A stretch of DNA of 5,749 nt from Planctomycetaceae bacterium (lineage in GTDB: Bacteria > Planctomycetota > Planctomycetia > Planctomycetales > Planctomycetaceae). Positions 1-5,248 of the stretch are shown here, in pieces. A program made the position numbers and the translations under genes. The stretch covers positions 1 to 5,749 of the forward strand of contig JAESQE010000419.1 of NCBI GenBank assembly GCA_016765335.1. The letters run 5' to 3'. Within the stretch, counting starts at the first letter, position 1, and each line of letters begins with the position of its first letter. A model generated the notes under the pieces. That model was not told the DNA's origin and did no database searches. It was given only the letters and a program-made list of their open reading frames with translations.

Positions 1-930
1 AAGCGTGCAAAAAAGAAACGCAAACGCAAAGACGGCGAACCATTTCACAAGGTTGCACTGCGAAAGACCCGCAATGCAAGCGTACTCATTAGACAAGGTG
101 TTTACGCAGGTGTCGTTAAGATATGTCGAAAAACCATTGCGGTGCCTGTTTCAGCTATTAGAGCAATACGCAATTGGTTTACGCCTTTGCGAATTGTGAT
201 CAGTTTGCTCAGTCTCATTTTGGTCTTTGGCGGATATTATGCATATCAACAGCACAGTCAGAAAAAGGCATTAAAGACGTTAAGAGAAGCCCTTGTGCAA
301 GGGGACGAATTCCTTAAAGAGCGTCAATGGGTGGATGCGACCGAGCAGTATCATCTTGCAGCTCAGGCTGTCGAGCAGCTTGGGAGATCTGATTTGCTGG
401 CTTGGCAAGTCTTGCAGAAAGATCGCGAACTTCAGGCGATTGAAGGGCTGTGCGGTCTGTCTCTGGAAGATATTATTCAAGCGGCATCGGAAAGAGGTAA
501 GACAACACTCGATTGGCAAACGGAGTTCAAAACTGTCATCCACCAGCGTTGGTTGGTGATGGAGTCGTGGGTGGTTGTTGACGCAGGTCAAGATGATTCA
601 CAAGTCATCTTATCCAGTTCGATGTCAATTGGCGAGAAAAAAGTGAATTTCATCTGGCCTGCAAATCTCTATCGTTCATTGATACAAAGTGATCCATTGC
701 ATGTTTTGTGTGCAGGGCAAATAGGGGCCGTCGAGCCTGCGCAAGACCCTCGTTTTGACTGGGTCGTTAAAATTATTCCGGACTCTGCATTTTTGTGGTG
801 TTTTGAAGAAACGACTGCTCCGCTGGGACTGGAACTTGACTCCCCCTGGTTTCCTGAAGATTCATTACGGTTGGTGCTCAAACGACAGCATGATTTACTT
901 GCTGGTCAACGCAAAGGAGAAAAGCAATGA
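1..930 (+). CDS. Membrane-anchored protein of unknown function, 5'-partial
   Basis: Frame 1 is open from the first base to TGA at 928-930, giving 309 visible residues, so the true start lies upstream. A GTG at 142-144 could serve as a start but has no Shine-Dalgarno sequence, and the in-frame sequence before it reads as protein. In visible numbering, residues 1-10 are almost all Lys/Arg (KRAKKKRKRK). A basic stretch with alternating hydrophobics runs to about 64. A single membrane helix covers about 65-82 (IVISLLSLILVFGGYYAY). A TPR-like helical pair follows at about 88-128 (ALVQGDEFLKERQWVDATEQY). The rest is a soluble domain of roughly 180 residues with no motif I recognise. With the basic side before the helix, the positive-inside rule predicts a cytoplasmic N-terminus and the C-terminal domain outside the inner membrane. 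The stop overlaps the next start (ATGA), implying an operon and translational coupling. That the frame is real is well supported; its function is unknown. Confidence 0.82.
   Translation, partial: KRAKKKRKRKDGEPFHKVALRKTRNASVLIRQGVYAGVVKICRKTIAVPVSAIRAIRNWFTPLRIVISLLSLILVFGGYYAYQQHSQKKALKTLREALVQGDEFLKERQWVDATEQYHLAAQAVEQLGRSDLLAWQVLQKDRELQAIEGLCGLSLEDIIQAASERGKTTLDWQTEFKTVIHQRWLVMESWVVVDAGQDDSQVILSSSMSIGEKKVNFIWPANLYRSLIQSDPLHVLCAGQIGAVEPAQDPRFDWVVKIIPDSAFLWCFEETTAPLGLELDSPWFPEDSLRLVLKRQHDLLAGQRKGEKQ
914..919 (+). promoter_or_regulatory. Shine-Dalgarno site of the 927-2447 gene
   Basis: AAGGAG lies 7 bases before the ATG at 927 and inside the last codons of the upstream gene. It is the strongest ribosome-binding site in the window and fixes the start of the second gene at the ATGA overlap. 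Confidence 0.8.
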
Positions 931-2447
931 GACTTACTCTACTGACTGCGATCTGCCTGATCTGCTTTTGTTCCTCCCGTTTGATCTTGGCAGTCGAAGT
1001 TCAATCGCTTTCGATTCTTGAATTTGTTGCCATCGAAGATGAATGGGGTTCGCTGGTTGGTAAACCGTTGCGAATCGAAGGGCGATACTCTTCATTCTCT
1101 CCGACATCCATGAGATTCAAGAATTGCAGTCTCCCTTTTTTACTGCCTCCTCGATCTGTTCGACCAGACCGGCGAATAAAAACCATGGAAGTGAATGGAA
1201 CATTAAAGAAGGAGAAAACGGAACTCGTATTTCAAGTGAGTTCTTTTCGCCTGCTGCAAACTGATCAGGATATCGCCTTTCGTAGAAAAAGACTGCTTCC
1301 CAAAAACAATCCTGTCCCTTGGTACGAACTTGGAAAAAAAACGATCCGACGAGGAGAATTCTACGAAGATCAACTGCTGCAACAACTTGGTAGTGAAATT
1401 CTTTTGGGCGGGATTCATCTCGAAAAGAAGCTGCAAAAAGAAAGGACTCCCGAGTTTTTGTTGTCGCTTGCAGCCAAGGCTGCAACTTTGGGATTGGCAG
1501 ATCGTGATCGCATCATACTTATCTTTGAATCCTGTCAGTTGCAATTTCGAGTGGCTTTAACAACTTCAAATTATGATTTTTCCAAATTGCGAAACCACAT
1601 GGAAAAGCAACTTCCCGGAAGCACGATTCCGCTGACTTCGCTTCGGGGAGTTATCTTTGATCAGTTTCGTAAGAATCCTCTTTCAACCTATGAACAAGCC
1701 ACCGATCATGCCCGCAGGCAAATTAGCCGCCTGTTTTATCTTCAGGTCGTTCAAGAAGAATATCAAAGACGATTGAATCAAAAGGGGAGCAACGGAGATT
1801 CGATTGCTTCAAGTTACGAAAAAATCGCCCCGGATGATCCTGAAACAACAAAGTCTTTTCGCGAGCAAGCTTTGATGTTCCGGTCAAAAAACATTGTCTC
1901 TGCCCGACGTAATGAAGTGCTTGATGTTGCCAAACAATATCGAGAACAAAAAAAAGAGCAGATGGCAATGACTGTTCTAAAAACCTGGCTGAATCATCGA
2001 ACCTCTCAGCTCGATCGCGCAGGGCCATCAGACTATTTGACAACTGCTTTGGATTTCGAGCAATGGTTTTCTGATCAGAAAAAAGCTGAGGAACTGTTGC
2101 TTTTGGGGATCAAACGATTTCCAGAGGACGAAGCGATTGGAGCTGAGTTGGCGAAACGAAATTATGTTCTACAAAAAGATGAGTGGGTTTCTCGTAGTAT
2201 TTTGCCGGTCACCAAGCTGAGCAAAATCGAACTGGCAATGCAAAATGGTCGAATTGTGGTTGGGATGACCAGAGAACAAGTGGCAAGTTCGTTGGGGGGG
2301 CCGAAAACGGCTTCCAGAATCACTTCAAAAAGGCAAACGGTTCTGATTTGGAATTATCCAGATTCTCGCTTGGCCATCCGTTTCACACAACGTCAAAATG
2401 CAGGCAACTATGTTGTTGTTGCAGTTGATGCACTGTCCGTTCAATAA
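927..2447 (+). CDS. Exported protein with C-terminal BamE/SmpA-like domain
   Basis: This is a 506-residue protein whose ATG is fixed by AAGGAG 7 bases upstream and by the ATGA overlap with the preceding gene. Residues 1-22 form a Sec signal peptide: Arg2, a hydrophobic core to about 15, and likely cleavage near LILA-VEVQ. The cysteines at 10, 13 and 15 do not fit a lipobox, so a lipoprotein is not favoured. Residues 43-110 are rich in predicted beta strands (GKPLRIEGRY, MEVNGTLKK) and might be an OB-like barrel; this is a guess. Residues 125-430 are mainly helical and charged, like TPR-type repeats. The C-terminus (about 436-505) contains IVVGMTREQVASSLGGP (443-459), which resembles the G-M-T-x-x-x-V-x-x-x-L-G-x-P signature of BamE/SmpA (OmlA) domains, followed by beta-strand pairs. 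BamE proper is a short outer-membrane lipoprotein of the beta-barrel assembly machine, so here only the fold is claimed. The gene ends in tandem stops (TAATAA). The specific role is unknown; an envelope function is inferred. Confidence 0.88.
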   Translation: MRLTLLTAICLICFCSSRLILAVEVQSLSILEFVAIEDEWGSLVGKPLRIEGRYSSFSPTSMRFKNCSLPFLLPPRSVRPDRRIKTMEVNGTLKKEKTELVFQVSSFRLLQTDQDIAFRRKRLLPKNNPVPWYELGKKTIRRGEFYEDQLLQQLGSEILLGGIHLEKKLQKERTPEFLLSLAAKAATLGLADRDRIILIFESCQLQFRVALTTSNYDFSKLRNHMEKQLPGSTIPLTSLRGVIFDQFRKNPLSTYEQATDHARRQISRLFYLQVVQEEYQRRLNQKGSNGDSIASSYEKIAPDDPETTKSFREQALMFRSKNIVSARRNEVLDVAKQYREQKKEQMAMTVLKTWLNHRTSQLDRAGPSDYLTTALDFEQWFSDQKKAEELLLLGIKRFPEDEAIGAELAKRNYVLQKDEWVSRSILPVTKLSKIELAMQNGRIVVGMTREQVASSLGGPKTASRITSKRQTVLIWNYPDSRLAIRFTQRQNAGNYVVVAVDALSVQ

Positions 2448-2525
2448 TAACCCAAATGTTTATCATTGAAATTGGTATGAGATTTTCAGGATGCCTTATT
2501 ACAGAAAGAGGCAATAGGATTCGTA

Positions 2526-2554
2526 TTCACTCAAAGTGAGATGCTGTTTATAAT
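2526..2554 (+). promoter_or_regulatory. Predicted sigma-70-type promoter for lepB
   Basis: A perfect -10 box TATAAT (2549-2554) stands 17 bases after TTCACT (2526-2531), which matches 4 of 6 positions of TTGACA. Transcription would begin around 2561, about 95 bases before the lepB start. A short inverted repeat TCACT-CAA-AGTGA (2527-2539) covers the -35 region and could be an operator half-site pair, although five-base arms occur often by chance. The element was judged by eye against the E. coli consensus. Confidence 0.45.
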
Positions 2555-2643
2555 CAATTCGGTTAGCATTATTCAGAAAGCAGGGAGCTTGGATACTTGC
2601 GTCAAACTGTTATTAGAGGTTCCCTTTAGTCAAAGCAGGACAC

Positions 2644-2648
2644 GGAAG
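2644..2648 (+). promoter_or_regulatory. Probable ribosome-binding site of lepB
   Basis: GGAAG ends 8 bases before the ATG at 2657. It is a moderate Shine-Dalgarno match; a second AGGA at 2637-2640 is too far upstream to be ideal. An in-frame TAG at 2627-2629 with no ATG between it and 2657 makes 2657 the first possible ATG start. Confidence 0.5.
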
Positions 2649-2656
2649 TTATTGCG

Positions 2657-4819
2657 ATGTCAGGTCGTCTGTCGAATTCTTCCTCATCAAAGGATCAGCG
2701 AGAATCACTTGCAGAAGCAGTGAGACAGGCGGGTTTACGTAACGAAACGGATTTTCTTGAAAATTCAGCACCGCCACCAAACCCAGAACCTGCATCGCCA
2801 GCAGTTGATGATCGCGTCATAGATCCTGCTGCCCCCGCCCCTGTGCTTGGACCACCTGCTCCGAAAAAAAAGAAATACAAGGCTCGTAAGTATTCTGGGC
2901 CACCGGTTCAAAATACGGTCCAGAAACAACAACATCTGCAACATACAGAATTTGAGCCTCGTTCGAGCAGAGAGCGAGGCTCAAATTCGTCCTCGCGATC
3001 TCAAACTGTCAGTGATCGATCCACTTCGAGAAGACGCACCAGACAGTTGCCCCGGCCAAGTCAGCAATCACAGCCGGTTCGGTCGACGCAGCAAGTTTCT
3101 TCAGGAATAATCAGGCATCTCCTCGAAGCCCTGGTGGTACTTGCGTTGGCAGTCACTCTGTTTCGCACGTTCGCCTTAGAAGGTTTTATGATTTCAACCG
3201 GTTCGATGGCTCCTGCATTCAGAGGGTATCATTATCGCATTGTCTGCCCGGATTGTCAGATTCAGTTTGCCTGGACTGCTACCGAAAAAAATCATCGCTT
3301 TCCGATTCGAGCACTTAGTCACGATGTGAAGACAGAGAAAACCAAGGGTGGGGAAACGGCTCAGATTTCTGGTTCAAATAAAAGTTCTGGTTCAAGTAAA
3401 ATAGTTTGTCCAAACTGCAACTATCAGCACATCAGTAGCAGCAATTTGGTGATCAATGAGGGTGACCAATTATTAGCAGACAAGCTCGCATTTGAATGGC
3501 ATCCTCCCAGCAGATGGGCATCGGTAATTTTCCGGAATCCACATCGCCCGACCCAGGCTTACGCCAAGCGTATTGTTGGCCTGCCCGGAGAAGTGATTAC
3601 TTTGAAGGATGGCGATGTCTACGTCAAAAATGAAATTCAAAGAAAATGCCTGGCTGAACAGAGACAGATGAGAGTTTTGGTTTCGGATTCGAATTACCAA
3701 CCGCAATTTCAAGACGATGATTTTCGAAACTGCTGGCAGCCAGTTGGTAGTAACGGTACTCCATCCTGGCAGCAACAGGAATCTGGATATCGATTTGAAC
3801 CAAGTACCGAAAACGATCAACGCAGCGAGCAGAACTCAGAATTGAATACGGGAAACTGGCTCGTTTATCGTCGGTGGGTACGACTGGGCGGATCGGAAAA
3901 GAAAACCGTATTGCTACAACAGTGGCCACGTGATGTTTCGCTGCCAACCGAAAATGCACCGTTGCAGTACGATCAAGTGAAGAAAGTCCTTTCGTGCCGA
4001 GGAGCATTGTCTGCCGAAGTGATGCAGAAATTGAAAAAAGTTTCAGTCGATAGGCCGTTTCATGCTGCCCTGGAAGAACTATTTAACATCTCTCACATGC
4101 GACCGATTACTGATCAACTGGCCTACAATCAAATTTCAGGTCGGCCTTATTTTCCGGTTCGAGATTTAATGATTGAGTTAGATGTTGAACCGGAATCTTT
4201 GCAGTCACTTTTGACCTTGTGCATCAATGATGGGGAATACGATTTTGCGTGTCAATTCGATTTCTCTGCCCGAACGGTTCAGTTGCACGCACATGGAAAT
4301 TCGACATCACTGCGGGCTGGTCAATTACCTGATTTGCAATTTAACCAGTTAGTGAAAATTGAAATGTCCGTCATGGATCGGCAAGTTCTGGTGTGCATTG
4401 ACGGTCAGCTTGTTTTTGAACCTTACGCCTATCGCAACCGATCCCAGGAGAATCAAACACAAGAGGCAACCGCTGGTGACCCCGAAGTCCCTTTAAGACC
4501 AGTACGAATCGGTGCAGCGGGCGGCCCAATCGTACTGAAACGAATTCGTGTTTATCGAGATCTTTACTATCGCCCCAAAGATCGTAGCCAAGCCCCCAAG
4601 CAATTTCATCTACAGGAAAATGAGCTGTTTGTTCTAGGAGACAATTCGGAAGTCTCCATCGATTCTCGCCACTGGCCCGCCGGCTCGGTGAATAAGCACC
4701 TCCTCATTGGACGCCCATTAATCCTGCATCTGCCTTCAAAAAAGAAGACCATTAACCTGGGCCCCGTCTCCACCCAAATTCGCGTCCCAGATTTGCAGCG
4801 AATCCGCCTGTTGGAATAA
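2657..4819 (+). CDS. lepB: Signal peptidase I, planctomycete-type with large insertions
   Basis: Serine/lysine-dyad endopeptidase that removes signal peptides from Sec (and Tat) exported proteins at the outer face of the inner membrane. At 720 residues it is about twice the length of E. coli LepB (324). Domains in order: residues 1-150, a low-complexity tail (Pro/Ala-rich at 38-70, PKKKKYKARK near 69-78, then Ser/Arg/Gln-rich), probably cytoplasmic; one membrane helix at about 155-173; box B with the catalytic serine, STGSMAP, Ser183; an insertion with paired cysteines C197/C200 (CPDC) and C251/C254 (CPNC), a likely zinc ribbon; box C, PSRWASVIFRNP (284-294), lacking the usual Gly-Asp; box D, YAKRIVGLPGE with the catalytic Lys304; an insertion of several hundred residues whose part 498-637 is beta-rich and looks like a concanavalin A/LamG-type jelly roll; box E, LGDNSEVSIDSR (660-671), with Ser667 and Asp669 matching E. 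coli Ser278 and Asp280. All catalytic and supporting residues are present, so activity is expected. The fold of the large insertion is inference. Confidence 0.93.
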   Translation: MSGRLSNSSSSKDQRESLAEAVRQAGLRNETDFLENSAPPPNPEPASPAVDDRVIDPAAPAPVLGPPAPKKKKYKARKYSGPPVQNTVQKQQHLQHTEFEPRSSRERGSNSSSRSQTVSDRSTSRRRTRQLPRPSQQSQPVRSTQQVSSGIIRHLLEALVVLALAVTLFRTFALEGFMISTGSMAPAFRGYHYRIVCPDCQIQFAWTATEKNHRFPIRALSHDVKTEKTKGGETAQISGSNKSSGSSKIVCPNCNYQHISSSNLVINEGDQLLADKLAFEWHPPSRWASVIFRNPHRPTQAYAKRIVGLPGEVITLKDGDVYVKNEIQRKCLAEQRQMRVLVSDSNYQPQFQDDDFRNCWQPVGSNGTPSWQQQESGYRFEPSTENDQRSEQNSELNTGNWLVYRRWVRLGGSEKKTVLLQQWPRDVSLPTENAPLQYDQVKKVLSCRGALSAEVMQKLKKVSVDRPFHAALEELFNISHMRPITDQLAYNQISGRPYFPVRDLMIELDVEPESLQSLLTLCINDGEYDFACQFDFSARTVQLHAHGNSTSLRAGQLPDLQFNQLVKIEMSVMDRQVLVCIDGQLVFEPYAYRNRSQENQTQEATAGDPEVPLRPVRIGAAGGPIVLKRIRVYRDLYYRPKDRSQAPKQFHLQENELFVLGDNSEVSIDSRHWPAGSVNKHLLIGRPLILHLPSKKKTINLGPVSTQIRVPDLQRIRLLE
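2948..2988. repeat. Strong palindrome inside the lepB coding sequence
   Basis: GAATTTGAGCCTCG (2948-2961) is followed by its exact reverse complement CGAGGCTCAAATTC (2975-2988). The pairing continues inwards through T2962-G2974 (wobble), T2963-A2973 and C2964-G2972, giving a 17-bp stem with a 7-base loop. The arms encode EFEPRSS and RERGSNS in the disordered N-terminal tail of the signal peptidase. No T-run follows, so it is not a standard terminator. A perfect 14-bp inverted repeat in a coding region is unlikely to arise by chance. Confidence 0.85.
3368..3403 (+). repeat. In-frame 18-bp tandem duplication in lepB
   Basis: Two adjacent 18-base units (3368-3385 and 3386-3403) agree at 15 of 18 positions; both begin TCTGGTTCAA. 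They encode SGSNKS and SGSSKI (residues 238-249), a flexible linker just before the second cysteine pair (C251/C254) of the putative zinc ribbon. The pattern fits replication slippage in a loop that tolerates length change. Confidence 0.75.
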
Positions 4820-4821
4820 TT

Positions 4822-4947
4822 CTTGTTCGCGGTTTTTCAATACACTCCCCGGGCAACTTTTGTGAGATTAAACCGTTGCTGGTAGACCAACGAGATCGTT
4901 AATTGTCAGCTGTCTTACTGGCGGTCAAAATCCTTGCCGGGAACAAG
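4822..4947. repeat. Weak long-range inverted repeat after lepB
   Basis: CTTGTTCGCGG (4822-4832) and CCGGGAACAAG (4937-4947) pair at 10 of 11 positions across about 104 bases. Nested between them is AACGA-GA-TCGTT (4889-4900). Either could be chance; together they allow a folded 3' end of the lepB transcript. Confidence 0.3.
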
Positions 4948-4961
4948 TGAAAACTGAAAAC
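4948..4961 (+). repeat. Tandem 7-base duplication TGAAAAC x2
   Basis: TGAAAAC occurs twice back to back at the left edge of the foldback element. The second copy overlaps a small hairpin GAAAA-CTA-TTTTC (4956-4968) that leads directly into the element's left arm. Confidence 0.5.
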
Positions 4962-5124
4962 TATTTTCACCACGGAGGCGCAGAGATCACCGAGTTAGAA
5001 AAAAGAAACTGTAAGATCGTCAGGACAATTCAAGAGATATACCGTCTCATTCTGCGATGAATGACGAATTGTCTAAGCTTTCCTCTGTGACCTCTGTGAC
5101 CTCTGTGCTTCCGTGGTTTATTTT
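4962..5124. repeat. Foldback (MITE- or REP-like) intergenic element
   Basis: The left arm 4969-4994 begins ACCACGGAGGC. The right arm 5092-5117 ends CTTCCGTGGT. Read as reverse complement, the two match at 22 of 26 positions. Immediately inside, TTAGA (4995-4999) can pair with TCTAA (5072-5076), and GACAATTC (5024-5031) is exactly complementary to GAATTGTC (5066-5073). The direct repeat TATTTT flanks the arms one base out on each side (4962-4967 and 5119-5124), as a target-site duplication would, although the sequence is low in complexity. There is no internal gene, so any mobility would need a transposase elsewhere. From memory, ACCACGGAGGCACAGAG-type repeats recur between genes in many planctomycete and other environmental genomes; I cannot verify this here. 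Confidence 0.65.
5082..5108 (+). repeat. 9-base tandem repeat CCTCTGTGA x3
   Basis: Three consecutive units, CCTCTGTGA, CCTCTGTGA and CCTCTGTGC, make up most of the right arm of the foldback element. The left arm holds only about two degenerate copies of the complementary unit, so the right arm has gained roughly one unit, as expected for unit-length slippage. Confidence 0.8.
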
Positions 5125-5141
5125 ACTTTTGCCTGTTTAAT

Positions 5142-5218
5142 TCCAACTACGCTGGGAGAGAAGTCTGAAAATCGTATCTTAAAATTTCTAAGCCGTCTAT
5201 CAATTAACGGTAGTTGGA
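5142..5218. repeat. 9-bp inverted repeat near the sulfatase 3' end
   Basis: TCCAACTAC (5142-5150) is exactly complementary in reverse to GTAGTTGGA (5210-5218), with 59 bases between. It lies 31 bases past the sulfatase stop on the minus strand and could cap that transcript, but the long loop and lack of a U-run argue against a simple terminator. Confidence 0.4.
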
Positions 5219-5248
5219 CTATTAGACTCGTAAGATGCTTCACGCACT

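Larger units (their letters stand above)
2448..2656 (+). other. Intergenic leader upstream of lepB
   Basis: These 209 bases are AT-rich and contain a second TAA directly after the upstream stop, a sigma-70-like promoter (see 2526-2554) and a leader of about 95 bases before the lepB ATG. I see no rho-independent terminator after the upstream gene, so read-through into lepB is possible. A small open frame at 2541-2723 begins on top of the -10 box and runs into lepB in another frame; I do not consider it a gene. Confidence 0.6.
4820..5248. other. Convergent intergenic region of 429 bases with repeats
   Basis: This region separates the stop of lepB from the stop of the convergent sulfatase gene and holds no credible coding sequence. 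The only open frame of any length (5113-5367, plus strand) begins inside the repeat element and lies largely antisense to the sulfatase. Contents in order are a weak long-range inverted repeat (4822-4947), a 7-base tandem duplication (4948-4961), a foldback element (4962-5124) and a 9-bp inverted repeat (5142-5218). I found no convincing GC stem followed by a T-run for either gene. Confidence 0.7.

Noticed and set aside
142..144. GTG as the start codon of the first gene
   Set aside because: There is no Shine-Dalgarno sequence before it and the frame is open back to base 1 with protein-like sequence, so the gene is treated as 5'-partial.
5..199. Open frame of 64 codons in frame 2
   Set aside because: It overlaps the better-supported frame 1, has no recognisable features and has no ribosome-binding site visible.
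954..971. Lipoprotein signal in the exported protein (Cys10, Cys13, Cys15)
   Set aside because: None of the cysteines is preceded by a proper L-[AS]-[GA] lipobox, and a normal SPase I site near residue 22 fits better.
2541..2723. Small open frame of 60 codons before lepB
   Set aside because: It starts on top of the predicted -10 box, has no clear ribosome-binding site and overlaps the lepB start in a different frame.
3473..4007. Antisense open frames inside lepB
   Set aside because: They lie opposite a strongly supported coding sequence and show no domain or start signal.
4831..4866. Rho-independent terminator after lepB
   Set aside because: A T5 run and a CCCGGG palindrome are present, but no stable stem directly precedes a T-run.
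5082..5108. CRISPR-like array
   Set aside because: The units are 9 bases long, directly adjacent and without spacers.
5224..5240. Hairpin around AAGATGCTT as the sulfatase terminator
   Set aside because: The stem is only three bases unless a bulge is allowed, and no T-run follows on the minus strand.
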